From: Effusibacillus pohliae DSM 22757
GTDB lineage: Bacteria; Bacillota; Bacilli; Tumebacillales; Effusibacillaceae
Reading direction: 5' to 3'
Length of the DNA: 64,000 nt
NCBI RefSeq assembly: GCF_000376225.1
Contig: NZ_AQXL01000133.1
Span: forward strand, 1-64,000
Shown one piece after another: positions 42,476-52,598 of the stretch. The position numbers and the translations under genes were made by a program. Below the pieces are notes generated by a model. The model made no database searches. It was not told the DNA's origin and saw only the letters and a list, made by a program, of their open reading frames with translations. Positions within the stretch are counted from its first letter, which is position 1. Every line of letters starts with the position of its first letter.

Positions 42476-44245
42476 TCAAACTGCAAACTTTCTTGTCTCG
42501 TCATCCAGTTGATTCATCATGTTGACCAGTGTGAGAGTCGATTGTTGCAACTGTTCCGCCTCGATCAGCTGCCGTTCGCTGATCGCCTGCACCTGTTCCG
42601 CACTGGCCAGTGTGTTACGCGAAATGACGCGTACCGCCGCCAATTTATCCTTCAACTCCAGCACTTGCTCCGCCCATTTTTCAAGCAGCCGGACCGTGCC
42701 GGTGACCTTTTCCTCCGTCTCCCGAATCCCTTGCTGCACGCTTTGCATCGCCTCTTTTGCCTGCATCGCTTCCGCCAGGCTGTGCTCCATTTCCTGCTTT
42801 CCGGTTCGTGTCGCCTCGATCGCCCGCACCGCTTCGCGTTCGATCGACTCCGTGAAGCGGTCGATCTCTTCCGCCGCCCGCTTGCTCTGATCTGCCAGTT
42901 TTCGCACCTCCTGTGCCACCACAGTAAATCCGCGTCCTGCTTCGCCCGCCCGGGCCGCCTCGATCGTCGCATTTAGGGACAGCAGATTGGTTTGCTCGGC
43001 GATTCCCCGGATCGTTGCCAGAATGCCTCTGATTTGCTGCATCCCGTTGACCAGCCGGACGACCGAGTCGCTGGTTTCCTCCGACAGGATCGCGGCCTGC
43101 TGCATACGCTGCGCGCTTCCTTCGACCACCGGCATTCCCCGGTCGATGTCCCGTTTCATCCGCTCTGCGATGCTGCTTGTCTCCTGCATGATGGCCACCA
43201 GTTGGGCCGCCTGTTCGCTCATCTCTGACATACGGGCTGCCGACACATCCACTGCGCTCGCCTGTTGCCGCGCTCCGTTTCCGATTTCCTGCATCGCAAC
43301 CGACGTTTCCCGAAACTCCTGTCTGTTTTTCTCAACCGCTGCCAGCAGCGAACGGGAAGCGTCTGTTCCCGCACCGATCCCGCTGTTCAGTCGCCGGATC
43401 AGCGCGCCTATCGTTTGCAACATAGCGTTCAGCCTGGCTCCCACAGCCGCCAGTTCCTGCACCACGTTTGTCTCCTGCATCCGCACCCGCAAATCGCCGT
43501 CCGCCACCTGTTCCATGACTTTTTGCATCGCGGACAGCGGCCGCACCATTCGGCGGATCAGCCAGAGGATCGCCCACACGCTGAAGACCAGCACCACCAC
43601 CGCAACCGTCAGCGCGATCATCCGTACCCGGTACACGGACGCCAGATACCCATCATCCAGCACCTCCAGGACGTAGTACCATCCTTTTTCCGGGATCGCC
43701 TCGAAAATCACGGTTCGCCGCTGACCGTCCCGCTGGGTGGCCAGGACGCCGGTTTTCTTTGATTTGATCTGCGGGAACGCATTCGGGTCAAGCCCGGTTT
43801 GCGGCGGTTGGGCGAGTACCGTTTCGCCCTGTTCCGTGAGGACCCATTGTCTCGGCTGCCAGCCGTTCTGATTCAAGCGGGCCGCTTCCTTGGTCAGCAA
43901 ATAGTCGATCTCCCCAGGTAACTGCCTGGAATCGACGGTGCTGAGCAGCAGATTCACTTTTTCGTGCAGGATGGCGGCCGACCGTCGGAGGTCGCCGATC
44001 ACCAGGGAGCGGATCGTTTTTTCCGCCTGAAAATAGACCAACCCCCCAGTCGTCAGCACCGCCAGCACGATTAGGAGCGCCACGGCAAACGACAATTGTC
44101 CGCTCAGGGTGCGCGACAAAATCAACCGGCGTTTTCGCGCGGCAAGCGGATCAAATACCCGATTTCCTTTGAAAAAACCGGGCCACTCCTTTTGTAGGAT
44201 CGCATTCAGTAAATCGTGCCACTTGTTGAACCCGTTTTTTTGCAT
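42476..44245 (-). CDS. Methyl-accepting chemotaxis protein
   Basis: A 589-residue transmembrane receptor. A first membrane helix near residues 50-72, an extracytoplasmic sensor of about 130 residues, a second helix near 208-230 ([20 protein letters not shown]), a HAMP linker ([20 protein letters not shown]), and the signalling coil with the hairpin tip [19 protein letters not shown] and [16 protein letters not shown]. The tip contacts CheA and CheW. The sensor resembles a single Cache-type domain ([15 protein letters not shown]). The ligand is unknown. A single-gene unit on the minus strand. Confidence 0.92.
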   Translation of the reverse strand: MQKNGFNKWHDLLNAILQKEWPGFFKGNRVFDPLAARKRRLILSRTLSGQLSFAVALLIVLAVLTTGGLVYFQAEKTIRSLVIGDLRRSAAILHEKVNLLLSTVDSRQLPGEIDYLLTKEAARLNQNGWQPRQWVLTEQGETVLAQPPQTGLDPNAFPQIKSKKTGVLATQRDGQRRTVIFEAIPEKGWYYVLEVLDDGYLASVYRVRMIALTVAVVVLVFSVWAILWLIRRMVRPLSAMQKVMEQVADGDLRVRMQETNVVQELAAVGARLNAMLQTIGALIRRLNSGIGAGTDASRSLLAAVEKNRQEFRETSVAMQEIGNGARQQASAVDVSAARMSEMSEQAAQLVAIMQETSSIAERMKRDIDRGMPVVEGSAQRMQQAAILSEETSDSVVRLVNGMQQIRGILATIRGIAEQTNLLSLNATIEAARAGEAGRGFTVVAQEVRKLADQSKRAAEEIDRFTESIEREAVRAIEATRTGKQEMEHSLAEAMQAKEAMQSVQQGIRETEEKVTGTVRLLEKWAEQVLELKDKLAAVRVISRNTLASAEQVQAISERQLIEAEQLQQSTLTLVNMMNQLDDETRKFAV

Positions 44246-44603
44246 ACGCTTCCCCCAATGTTCGACAGGTTATGCCCACAATGTAGCAGGTGAATGTAAA
44301 GCCCGTGTAATTGTAAGGTTAATTTTGGGACAAGAGAGCGCACAAAAACCCCGGTTCGCGTACTAACCGGGGTTTACAGCCGGAATTCATTTTCGGCTGA
44401 GATGTTCAACAGCTATGTTGTTTCGCAACAGGGGTGGCAGAGGGAGAAGCATTGTTGAGTGGGCCAGAGAAGCGTTGCAATCCGGAAAACCGGGCATCGA
44501 CCGAACACCGGCACGGCGGCCGCCACTACCGTGAAAGCGTCGGAATCCGGAAAATCAGGCATGCTTGTTGAGGGAAACGCGGGGATTGGCCGCGTGGCGC
44601 TCT
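44246..44603. other. Intergenic region between receptor and patatin genes
   Basis: Holds the promoter region of the receptor and a strong hairpin listed as a terminator. 44375-44603 has no recognisable gene. Confidence 0.5.
44343..44374 (-). terminator. Terminator for the minus-strand patatin transcript
   Basis: Perfect 10-bp stem AACCCCGGTT / AACCGGGGTT; on the minus strand the stem runs into five T. Confidence 0.7.
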
Positions 44604-45491
44604 CTAATGAGAGACGTCTTCGAAAAGGGCCCGGATCTGATCGATCCGCTCGCGCGTGTAGCAGTACCCGGCTTCCACACACTGGGCCACTTTGTGAAAA
44701 TCGAGCGCGCCCACATAGCCGACGTGCGGGTGCAGGGACAGGTCGGCATGCTGGTGCTCGTACGCCATTTGATCCCGCAAGTTGAGATTGATCACATGCG
44801 CAAAAATTGACAGAGCGGAGCGCAAATCGCCAACATCGGCGTTGGCGAAAGCGGTTACCGTGTCGACGGCGATCACCCGTTTGGCGCCCAACGCCCGCAC
44901 CACTCGCACCGGGCAATTGAGGGATACGCCGCCATCGGCCAGGATGTACCTCTGCCAGCGAACCGGTTGAAAGATCACCGGAATCGCGCAGCTGGCCTGG
45001 ACCGCCTGGCCGATCGTCAGCTCCGATTCGGTCCGGTATCCCGGCACGGGTTTGTTGGCAAACACAACCGGCTGCCCGTCGCGCAGATCGGTGGCCACAA
45101 TGCCGCATGCCATGCGAAAAGCGGACAGCGGCTGGCCATCGGTCAGCTCCTCTACCAGCAAGCGCAGCCGGGTTCCTTTGATCCAGCCGTCCAGGTGCGG
45201 ACGGCGCAGCAAAATTTTGGCGAGGATCGCCTTCCAGTCATAGTCCAAATGGCGTTTGGTAAACCGCGGCATGATCCGCTTCATTTTTTCAGGTGAAAAA
45301 CCGTATGCATACAGAGCGGCCACCATCGCCCCGGAACTGCTTCCGGCGATCTGGGTAATGGCGAATCCCGCCTCTTCCAGCGCCTTGATCACGCCAACAG
45401 CGGCCGCTCCGGATACGCCGCCTCCCGCCAGCGCCAATCCCACCGGCAGCCGGTTTGTGCCGGGCGGCGGCGCGGCCATGTCGGTGTTCAT
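44604..45491 (-). CDS. Patatin-like phospholipase (RssA type)
   Basis: A 295-residue serine-aspartate dyad hydrolase. LALAGGGVSGAAAVGV holds the oxyanion glycine loop, GSSSGAMVAALYA the GxSxG nucleophile, and ILADGGVSLNCPV the DGG catalytic Asp. Family members hydrolyse phospholipids or lysophospholipids. The ATG at 45491 follows AAAGGATGG; the frame continues upstream to 45518 but without homology. It is the last gene before the terminator at 44343, downstream of two membrane-protein genes on the same strand. Confidence 0.9.
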   Translation of the reverse strand: MNTDMAAPPPGTNRLPVGLALAGGGVSGAAAVGVIKALEEAGFAITQIAGSSSGAMVAALYAYGFSPEKMKRIMPRFTKRHLDYDWKAILAKILLRRPHLDGWIKGTRLRLLVEELTDGQPLSAFRMACGIVATDLRDGQPVVFANKPVPGYRTESELTIGQAVQASCAIPVIFQPVRWQRYILADGGVSLNCPVRVVRALGAKRVIAVDTVTAFANADVGDLRSALSIFAHVINLNLRDQMAYEHQHADLSLHPHVGYVGALDFHKVAQCVEAGYCYTRERIDQIRALFEDVSH

Positions 45492-45602
45492 GCATGTCAC
45501 CATCCTTTTTTTGATCACGGATGATCAACTCGGCGTTGCGATGTGCACGGAAGCACGAATGCCGAACACGCCGCTTTTTGCCTCCGTGCCAGTTGGGCCG
45601 GT

Positions 45603-46580
45603 TCACTCCACCGCCTTCCGTCGCAGATTCCACCAGGCCAGCAAACCAAACGGGATCGGCAGCCAGTAGGTGAATCCCCGGTACAGCAAGGTGACTGCCG
45701 CCGCAAGCTCGGTTGGGACGCCCAGCAGGGCGAATGTACCGACCATTGACAGTTCGAACACCCCCAACGTGGTGGGCAGAAACGTCAAAAATGAGAGAAG
45801 GATTGCAATGCTGTAGCCTGTCCAGATAAGCGGCAGCGAAACCGTCGAATGAAACGCCGCAAAACAGATCCACAGCATCGCCACCCGAACCGGATACAAG
45901 CCCCATAGCAATAACAGGGGGAACAACAAGTCCCGCCTGTTTTGCCAACTCCAGCGCGTATACGCATGGGTTGATTCGACGGCCGACAGCAGCCGGGGAT
46001 ACCTGCTGAGCAGCGGCCGGTTTTGCAGGCGGCGGATGACCGATTCGGATCCGCTCACCGCCGCCACCCCGAGCACAAACGCCACACATCCGGCAGCGAG
46101 GCCGATCAAGAGCGGCGCTTGGTTAGGCAGGGGCACTGAATCGAGCACAAAAAGCGGGATCAGCAACAGCGGAACGATCTGTGCGTATCCCAGCACGAAT
46201 GTGGTGGCCGTCATTTTGATCGAGTCGGACACTGCGATGCCGCACCTGCGAGCCAGCCACACAAATGAACTCATGCCGGCTGCTCCACCGCTCGGCAACA
46301 GCCGTTCGATGGTTTCGGCCGCCAAGAGCAGTTGCAGTTGATCGAACAGCGAATGGCGGACACCGAGCGACCGGTAGACTAGCCGGTTTGACTGCGCGGC
46401 CAGCGTCAGGAAAAGGATTTCCAGCGCGGCAAGCACCGCGATCGTATCGGGTTCAACCTGCTTCAGATAGAACGGCAGCCGGGAGAGATCGGAGCGTCTG
46501 GCGTGGACGAACCAGGCGAGCACTCCAAGGCCCGAAAGGAAAAACAGGTACCTGGCGTTCGCATACACTCGTCGCTTCAA
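45603..46580 (-). CDS. LPG synthase-type (UPF0104/AglD) integral membrane protein
   Basis: A 325-residue protein with about eight membrane segments, matching the flippase-like transmembrane region of lysylphosphatidylglycerol synthase without the catalytic domain. The segments LLPSGGAAGMSSFVWLARR and SFLTFLPTTLGVFELSMVG are typical. Such stand-alone proteins are thought to move lipids or lipid-linked sugars across the membrane. TTG 46580 directly abuts the stop of the MFS gene, so translation is probably coupled. Confidence 0.85.
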   Translation of the reverse strand: MKRRVYANARYLFFLSGLGVLAWFVHARRSDLSRLPFYLKQVEPDTIAVLAALEILFLTLAAQSNRLVYRSLGVRHSLFDQLQLLLAAETIERLLPSGGAAGMSSFVWLARRCGIAVSDSIKMTATTFVLGYAQIVPLLLIPLFVLDSVPLPNQAPLLIGLAAGCVAFVLGVAAVSGSESVIRRLQNRPLLSRYPRLLSAVESTHAYTRWSWQNRRDLLFPLLLLWGLYPVRVAMLWICFAAFHSTVSLPLIWTGYSIAILLSFLTFLPTTLGVFELSMVGTFALLGVPTELAAAVTLLYRGFTYWLPIPFGLLAWWNLRRKAVE

Positions 46581-47792
46581 TCAATCCACCAGTTCCTTCG
46601 CGCGCGTTTCCTGGCCGAGCAGCAACACGGTAAGCGCCCCCAGCAGTGTGATCGCAAAGAAGATGTCAAAAATGACGGCGAACGGAACGTGTGCTGGTGC
46701 CAGATATCCGATCAACAGCGGGCCCAGGATGCCGCCGATGCGGCCGACTGCCGCCGCCATGCCCGAACCGGTGGTGCGGAACGCGGTTGGATACTGTTCC
46801 GGTGTGTACGCATAGAGCGCACCCCACGCACCGAGGTTGAAAAATGACAACAGGATGCCCGCCGTGACCAAACCGGTCGTACTGGTGGCATAGCCGAACG
46901 CGTAGGCACTGACAGCCGTCAGCGCGAGATAGCTGACGAGCACGAATTTGCGGCCGATTCGTTCGATCAGCCAGGCGGCGCTAAAATAGCCCGGCAATTG
47001 GGCAAGCGTCATGATCAATACGTACTGGAAGCTTTTGATCAGGGTGAAGCCCTTCATCACCATCACGGTCGGCAGCCAAAGAAAAATTCCGTAGTAAGAG
47101 AACACGACGCAAAACCAGAGAACCCACAGCATCAACGTCGGGCGGGCATATTCGCGCGACCAGACGGCGACCATGTTGCCGAGCAGCGAACGCTGCTGCC
47201 GGGCAGCTGCCTGCAGACGCGGCGAGTCGGGCAGATTCCAGCGCAGATACACCGCATACAATGCCGGCACGGCTCCGGCCAGCAGGGCGGCTTGCCAACC
47301 GTAAACCGGAATGATGAAAAAGCCGACGATCGCCGCCAACAGCCAACCGCCCGCCCAAAAGCTTTCCAGCAGCACGACGATCCGCCCCCGCTGGCGGGCC
47401 GGTACGCTTTCCGACACGAGCGTGGCGGCCACCGGCAATTCGCCGCCCAGCCCGACCCCGATCAGGAAACGCAACAGCGCGAGCACCGCAAATGTCGTGG
47501 CGAGCGCCGACAGCCCGCTGGCAATGCTGAACAGCAGCAAGGTGAAGAGAAACACCGGTTTCCGCCCCACACGGTCGGCGAGCACTCCGGCCAGCAAGGC
47601 GCCGACCGCCATGCCGATCCCGTTGATGCTGCCAAGCAAGCTGATCTGCTCGGCACTTAAGTTCCAATCGGCTTTCAGGGCGGCGAAAATGAAAGCCGCC
47701 AGCCCCACATCCATTGCGTCAAACAGCCAACCGATGCCTGCGATCGCCAGCAGTTTGCGGTGGGCTGACCATTTCGCGGCCAATGTCGTCAT
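46581..47792 (-). CDS. MFS transporter, metabolite:H+ symporter type
   Basis: A 403-residue carrier with 12 predicted membrane segments. GVLADRVGRKPVFLFTLL matches the conserved loop 2-3 motif GxxxDRxGRR, and LIERIGRKFVLVSY repeats it in the second half. It belongs to the sugar/aromatic-acid:H+ symporter group. The start follows GAAGGAGGATCCCCG. A perfect inverted repeat 50 bp upstream is a likely operator. First gene of a three-gene minus-strand run with the LPG-synthase-like protein and patatin. Confidence 0.88.
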   Translation of the reverse strand: MTTLAAKWSAHRKLLAIAGIGWLFDAMDVGLAAFIFAALKADWNLSAEQISLLGSINGIGMAVGALLAGVLADRVGRKPVFLFTLLLFSIASGLSALATTFAVLALLRFLIGVGLGGELPVAATLVSESVPARQRGRIVVLLESFWAGGWLLAAIVGFFIIPVYGWQAALLAGAVPALYAVYLRWNLPDSPRLQAAARQQRSLLGNMVAVWSREYARPTLMLWVLWFCVVFSYYGIFLWLPTVMVMKGFTLIKSFQYVLIMTLAQLPGYFSAAWLIERIGRKFVLVSYLALTAVSAYAFGYATSTTGLVTAGILLSFFNLGAWGALYAYTPEQYPTAFRTTGSGMAAAVGRIGGILGPLLIGYLAPAHVPFAVIFDIFFAITLLGALTVLLLGQETRAKELVD

Positions 47793-47845
47793 CGGGGATC
47801 CTCCTTCGATACATCCTTTGTGATTGTGATTTTGTGATTTTTAGA

Positions 47846-47869
47846 ACAAATGGTTGTTACTCCATTTGT
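47846..47869. promoter_or_regulatory. Perfect inverted repeat upstream of the MFS gene
   Basis: ACAAATGG-8 nt-CCATTTGT, 54-77 bp before the minus-strand ATG. The size and symmetry fit a dimeric repressor operator. A triple TGTGATT repeat lies between it and the start codon. Confidence 0.55.
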
Positions 47870-48222
47870 AGCGAAAAATTTTGTGAAAAACAAGAACAAA
47901 GTCGGCATCTGCGATGCTGGTTTCGGCGGAGATTCAGGGGGCATTGTCGGAATTGGCGGTCGCGATGGAATCGAAAGGGTTTGACGGTTCGCGCAATCGA
48001 ACTTTTTACCGGGAAGTTCGGATCGGGGCTGCAGATGCTGTTTTTGCCGGATTGCTGCGGCGATCAATGGGCTGATCATCACCATTTCATGAGGGGGGCG
48101 GGGCCGCCGCACTGGAAGTCGAGCGGAAACGGATGGAGCAGCATTTTCTGATCTCCATTCAGTATGAGTACCTGTTCAGGGAAATGGCCTACCGCAAAGA
48201 GACCTGGCCTGTATAACGGCAC

Positions 48223-48258
48223 AAAAAACCGGCGAGCGGCCGAAACAGGCCTTCGCCG
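48223..48258 (-). terminator. Terminator of the malic enzyme gene
   Basis: CGGCGA...TCGCCG outer stem with an inner GGCC/GGCC pairing, then six T on the minus strand, directly after the stop codon. Confidence 0.85.
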
Positions 48259-48260
48259 AT

Positions 48261-49475
48261 TTATAACACCGACAGCTTTTGGTCGCCTTCCGGCAGGCCG
48301 ACACTCCTTGCGACGCCGGAATCGACTGCAGCTTTCGCAACGGCTGCCGCCACACTTGGCGCCACCCGCACGTCGAACGGATGCGGGATCACATATTCGC
48401 TCCGCAGCTCTTCCTCACTTACCAAACCGGCGATCGCATAAGCGGCAGCCACTTTCATTTCCTCATTGATGGCGGTTGCCCGAACATCCAAAGCACCGCG
48501 GAAAATACCGGGAAAAGCCAGCACATTGTTGATCTGGTTGGGATAGTCGGAACGGCCCGTCCCCACCACTTTCGCGCCGGCTGCCAACGCCGCTTCCGGC
48601 AGAATCTCCGGGTCCGGATTGGCCATCGCAAAAATGATCGGATCCCGGTTCATGCTCCGCACCATCTCTTGCGTCACCGCACCGGCCACCGATACGCCGA
48701 TAAACACATCGGCGCCGGCGATTACATGTTCCAGGGAGCCTCTGATTTTTTCCGGGTTCGTGTTTTTCGCGACCATTTCCTTGATCGGGTTCATTCCCTC
48801 CGTCCGCCCGTCAAAAATCGCCCCCTTCGTATCGCACAGGATCACGTGGCGAACGCCCATCGACAACAACAGTTTGACGATCGCGATGCCGGCTGCCCCG
48901 GCGCCGTTGATGACGACACGAATCGCCTGCAGGGACTTGCCGACCACTTTCAAGGCGTTGATCAAACCGGCCAGCGTCACGATCGCCGTCCCATGCTGGT
49001 CGTCGTGAAACACAGGGATGCTCATTTCCTGTTTCAACCGTTCCTCGATGATGAAACAGGCGGGGGCGGCGATATCTTCCAGATTAACGCCGCCAAACGT
49101 CGGCTCCAGCAGTTTGACGGTCTCGACGATCCGGTCGACATCGGTTGTGTTGAGACACAGTGGCACCGCATCCACACCGGCAAACCGTTTGAACAGAATC
49201 GCTTTTCCTTCCATCACCGGCAGCGCCGCTTCCGGACCGATATTGCCCAGGCCGAGCACGGCCGTTCCGTCGCTCACCACCGCCACCAGATTGCCCTTGC
49301 TGGTGTATTCGTACACTTTCTCCTTTCGGTTAAAGATCTCCTTGCAGGGCTCCGCCACTCCCGGCGAATAGGCGAGGCTCAGGTCGTGCGCATTATTGAC
49401 CGATACTTTCGATACAACGCTCAGCTTCCCTCGGTGCGACCGATGCAACTGCAGGGCGTCCTCCCGCAAAGCCAT
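48261..49475 (-). CDS. NAD(P)-dependent malic enzyme
   Basis: A 404-residue malic enzyme of the short bacterial type that decarboxylates malate to pyruvate and CO2. Typical segments: [32 protein letters not shown], the metal and substrate site [18 protein letters not shown] and [12 protein letters not shown], the Rossmann loop [14 protein letters not shown], and [13 protein letters not shown] 49475 follows AAGGATGG with good spacing; the frame extends four codons further to 49487. It is divergent from the glycolate oxidase genes. Balances C4 and C3 pools when acetyl-CoA or glyoxylate is the carbon source. Confidence 0.94.
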   Translation of the reverse strand: MALREDALQLHRSHRGKLSVVSKVSVNNAHDLSLAYSPGVAEPCKEIFNRKEKVYEYTSKGNLVAVVSDGTAVLGLGNIGPEAALPVMEGKAILFKRFAGVDAVPLCLNTTDVDRIVETVKLLEPTFGGVNLEDIAAPACFIIEERLKQEMSIPVFHDDQHGTAIVTLAGLINALKVVGKSLQAIRVVINGAGAAGIAIVKLLLSMGVRHVILCDTKGAIFDGRTEGMNPIKEMVAKNTNPEKIRGSLEHVIAGADVFIGVSVAGAVTQEMVRSMNRDPIIFAMANPDPEILPEAALAAGAKVVGTGRSDYPNQINNVLAFPGIFRGALDVRATAINEEMKVAAAYAIAGLVSEEELRSEYVIPHPFDVRVAPSVAAAVAKAAVDSGVARSVGLPEGDQKLSVL

Positions 49476-49630
49476 GCAAACCACCATCCTTGTCGTTCTG
49501 CAAAAACAGGCCTTGTTCCGAATGGCGGAACAACGTTCTGTTGATTGATATTGACCTTACTATACCACCTTTCACACGGTTTGGGAATATCTTTTTCGTC
49601 TTTTCTGATATTTCGTTACTTTAATTGCGA

Positions 49631-49652
49631 CACATGATCAGGGGATCATGTG
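49631..49652. promoter_or_regulatory. Operator-like inverted repeat before glcE
   Basis: CACATGATC-AGGG-GATCATGTG, a perfect 9-bp dyad that ends 3 bp before the -35 of the rightward promoter. Placement fits an activator or repressor of the GntR type. Confidence 0.6.
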
Positions 49653-49655
49653 CAC

Positions 49656-49684
49656 TGGACAATATTTTGCCGATTTTTTATAAT
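49656..49684 (+). promoter_or_regulatory. Vegetative promoter of the glcEFD operon
   Basis: TGGACA, 17 bp, TATAAT: a perfect -10 and a good -35 with optimal spacing. Transcription would start near 49691, leaving a 180-nt leader before glcE. Confidence 0.7.
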
Positions 49685-49751
49685 ATTCTCAGTCATCGAG
49701 TCATCTGATCTCATGTATGTGCCGGAGCGGGCGGGGTGAAACATCCCCCGG

Positions 49752-49765
49752 TGGAAGCGCTTTCT
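49752..49765. promoter_or_regulatory. Possible CcpA cre site in the glcE leader
   Basis: TGGAAGCGCTTTCT matches the cre consensus TGNAANCGNWNNCA except for the last base. At about +60 it could act as a roadblock for catabolite repression. The rest of the gap 49476-49870 has no gene. Confidence 0.4.
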
Positions 49766-49870
49766 AAAAGGCGCATTCGCAGACTCCACTGTATCGTACA
49801 TCCAGAGGCAGGGACGAGTTCTGAACCGTTGGCGAATGCAAGTTTGCGATCAGGTAGAGGAGGGGAGAGG

Positions 49871-51208
49871 ATGCAAAAAGCAGCGGTTGACGGATGGAAA
49901 ATCCGTTCCGATTTGCTGGAACTGGTTGGCTCCGCATCTGTATCGGAGTGTTCCGGCGTGTTGAAACGCAAGTTAGGAATCTCTGCCGCTGACCTGCTGC
50001 TGGTCGAACCGGACAGCGAGGAGCAGGTTGCGGCGGTGCTCGCATATGCCAATCGACGGCGCTTGGCGGTGGTGCCGATCGGCAACGGGCAGCAGCTGCA
50101 TATCGGATCGGTCCCATATGCCGTCGATCTGTTGTTGTCATCGCGGCGGTTGAACGGGTTTGTGGAACACTCGGTAGGCGACCTGACGGTGACCGTGAAA
50201 GCGGGGACCCCATTTCAGGAACTGCAGGAATATTTGAAACAGCACGGCCAATTCGTCCCGGTCACGCCGCCCACCTTAGCCAGGTCGACGATCGGCGGGC
50301 TGGTGGCGACCGCCGCCATCGGGCCGGAGCGGGTGTTGTACGGCTCCTGGCGGGATCATGTGATCGGCTTGCGGTTGGTCTACCCGAACGGGCAGGTGAT
50401 CCGGACAGGCGGCAAAGTTGTAAAGAACGTGGCCGGATACGACATGAACAAACTGTTCGTCGGCTCGCACGGCACGTTGGCTTTCATCGCGGAAGTGACG
50501 TTGAAACTGCGGCCCTACCCGAAGCACCGTGAATTGGTGCTGGCGGTCAGTGAGGGACCGGCCCAACTGATCGAATTGGCGGCGCAGGTCCTCGCGTCGG
50601 AGTGCATTCCAAGCGCATTGGAATTGATTCGCGCGAAGGACAGCGGGAGCAGAGAAAACGGAACCGGCTCGTACCGCTTGGCCATCGGCTGTGACGAGGT
50701 GGAAAGCGCCGCTCGCTACCAGGACAATCGCATCCGGCAAATGGCGGCAGACATCGGCGGCATTCAACTGACCACCCTGGTAAACGAAGACGTGGAAACA
50801 TTCTGGTCCGTCTACCGGGACGCGTGGCAGCAAACAACCGCCGATTCCCTGCTGATCCGTGCGGCCTGTCCGCTGCCGCAGATGGAAACGGTGCTCCGGC
50901 GGTTTGAAACAGAATCCGCAACCCGCCATGTCAAAATCGAATACGCGGCCAGCCTCGGCACCGGCACGTTGCGGATCCGGCTGCAGGCGGACGATGGCGG
51001 GACACTGGTCGACACGGCGGCGAGCTTGCGGGAACTGGCGGAGGCAACCGGCGGCTACGCGGTGATTGAACATGCGGAGCCGGAACTGAAGCGGAAGCTG
51101 GACGTCTGGGGGACGATTCGCGGCGGACTGTCGCTGATGAAAGGCATCAAACAAACGATTGACCCGGCCGGCATCCTCAGCCCCGGCCGCTTCGTGGGAG
51201 GGATCTGA
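49871..51208 (+). CDS. glcE: Glycolate oxidase FAD-binding subunit GlcE
   Basis: A 445-residue PCMH-type FAD-binding protein, the regulatory FAD subunit of the GlcDEF glycolate oxidase complex. VVPIGNGQQLHIGSVPYAVD and LARSTIGGLVATAAIGPERV hold FAD-contact glycines, followed by TGGKVVKNVAGYDMNKLFVG and the C-terminal end DPAGILSPGRFVGG. ATG 49871 follows GAGGAGGGGAGAGG. It is followed after 1 bp by glcF. The complex oxidises glycolate (or lactate) to the 2-oxo acid and feeds electrons to the respiratory chain. Confidence 0.9.
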   Translation: MQKAAVDGWKIRSDLLELVGSASVSECSGVLKRKLGISAADLLLVEPDSEEQVAAVLAYANRRRLAVVPIGNGQQLHIGSVPYAVDLLLSSRRLNGFVEHSVGDLTVTVKAGTPFQELQEYLKQHGQFVPVTPPTLARSTIGGLVATAAIGPERVLYGSWRDHVIGLRLVYPNGQVIRTGGKVVKNVAGYDMNKLFVGSHGTLAFIAEVTLKLRPYPKHRELVLAVSEGPAQLIELAAQVLASECIPSALELIRAKDSGSRENGTGSYRLAIGCDEVESAARYQDNRIRQMAADIGGIQLTTLVNEDVETFWSVYRDAWQQTTADSLLIRAACPLPQMETVLRRFETESATRHVKIEYAASLGTGTLRIRLQADDGGTLVDTAASLRELAEATGGYAVIEHAEPELKRKLDVWGTIRGGLSLMKGIKQTIDPAGILSPGRFVGGI

Positions 51209-51209
51209 C

Positions 51210-52598
51210 ATGAGCGGCGGCAACCATCAATTGACGCTGGCGAATTCCACGAATTCCAACTACAAATGGCCCGACCCGCCCGATCCCGACAAATTTTCCG
51301 TCTGCGTACACTGCGGCTTGTGCCTGGACGCCTGCCCGACCTACCAGGAAACGGGCAACGAAGCGCAGTCCCCGCGCGGCCGGGTGTATCTGATCAAGGC
51401 GGTGGCGGAAGGAAAATTGGAGATCAACGATTCGTTCATCGATCCGGTTTTCCGCTGTCTGGATTGCCGGGCGTGCGAAACCGCCTGTCCATCGGGCGTT
51501 CAGGTGGGAGCGCTGATTGAGGAGGCGCGGGGCCAGATTCGGCAAGCGCAACCGTTGACCGGTTTCAAAGGGATCATCAGCAATGCCTTTTTGAAGGGGA
51601 TTTTCCCCCATCCCAACCGGCTGCGTAAACTGGGCAAACTGACTCGATTCTACCAGAAATCGGGCTTGCAAAAAATGGCCCGCCGCACCGGCATCATGAA
51701 GCTGTTCCCGCCCCACCTGCGCGAAATGGAGGCCGCCATGCCGGAAGTGCCGGCGAGAACGTCGCGCGAGGCGCTCGGCACCTATCTGCCGGCGATCGGC
51801 CAAAAACGGGGCACGGTCGGCCTGCTGCTCGGCTGTGTGATGGATGTGCTGTACGCCGACATCAACATGGCGACCGCCCGGGTGCTGGCGAGAAACGGGT
51901 TTGACGTGGTGATGCCGCAGGCGCAGGGCTGCTGCGGGGCCCTGCAGGTGCATGCCGGCGAGCGGGACACGGCGAAACGGATGGCACGTACCAATATCGA
52001 CGCGTTCCTGCAAGCGGGCGTCGACTACGTGATCCTGAACGCGGCGGGATGCGGCGCGGCGGTCAAGGAATATCCGGAACTGCTGCATTCCGATCCGGAT
52101 TACAAAGAGAAAGCGGAGCAATTCTCTGCCAAGGTGCGCGACATTTCCGAATTTCTGGTGGAAGTGGGGTACGAGCCGCCGAAAGGCCGGGTCGAGCTGA
52201 AAATCACCTATCACGACGCGTGCCATCTGGCGCACGCCCAGAAAATCAGGACGCAGCCCCGCCAGATTTTGCGCTCGATTCCAGGGGTGGAACTGGTCGA
52301 GATGCGGGAATCGGACCGCTGTTGCGGTTCCGCCGGCATCTACAACCTGACGCATCCGGAAATGGCCGGCCCCCTGCTCGATCGAAAAATGGCTGACGTG
52401 CCGCAAGGCGTCAACTGCATCGCCACGGGCAACCCGGGCTGCATGATGCAGATTCAGGTCGGCGTCAACCGGATTGACGCTAGCATGGAAGTCGCCCACA
52501 CGGTGACGCTGCTCGATCGGGCCTACCAGGCGGAAAAGGAATTGTCGCAGGAAGCGGCACAAGCCTATCAAACGGCTGGCGGGAGGGAAGGCGCATGA
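51210..52598 (+). CDS. glcF: Glycolate oxidase iron-sulfur subunit GlcF
   Basis: A 462-residue electron-transfer subunit with two [4Fe-4S] ferredoxin motifs, CVHCGLCLDACP (from residue 32) and CLDCRACETACP (from residue 83), followed by two CCG domains around GCCGALQVHAG and RCCGSAGIYN. ATG 51210 follows GGGAGG, 1 bp after the glcE stop. Its stop overlaps the glcD start by 4 bp (ATGA). Passes electrons from the FAD subunits to the quinone pool. Confidence 0.94.
   Translation: MSGGNHQLTLANSTNSNYKWPDPPDPDKFSVCVHCGLCLDACPTYQETGNEAQSPRGRVYLIKAVAEGKLEINDSFIDPVFRCLDCRACETACPSGVQVGALIEEARGQIRQAQPLTGFKGIISNAFLKGIFPHPNRLRKLGKLTRFYQKSGLQKMARRTGIMKLFPPHLREMEAAMPEVPARTSREALGTYLPAIGQKRGTVGLLLGCVMDVLYADINMATARVLARNGFDVVMPQAQGCCGALQVHAGERDTAKRMARTNIDAFLQAGVDYVILNAAGCGAAVKEYPELLHSDPDYKEKAEQFSAKVRDISEFLVEVGYEPPKGRVELKITYHDACHLAHAQKIRTQPRQILRSIPGVELVEMRESDRCCGSAGIYNLTHPEMAGPLLDRKMADVPQGVNCIATGNPGCMMQIQVGVNRIDASMEVAHTVTLLDRAYQAEKELSQEAAQAYQTAGGREGA

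Larger units (their letters stand above)
47793..48260. other. Intergenic region with gene debris
   Basis: No complete gene. Short plus-strand frames look like decayed coding DNA, for example VRAIELFTGKFGSGLQMLF around 47984-48040 and KRMEQHFLISIQYEYLFREM ending at a TAA near 48216. I cannot assign them to a family. It also holds the MFS promoter region and the malic enzyme terminator. Confidence 0.4.
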
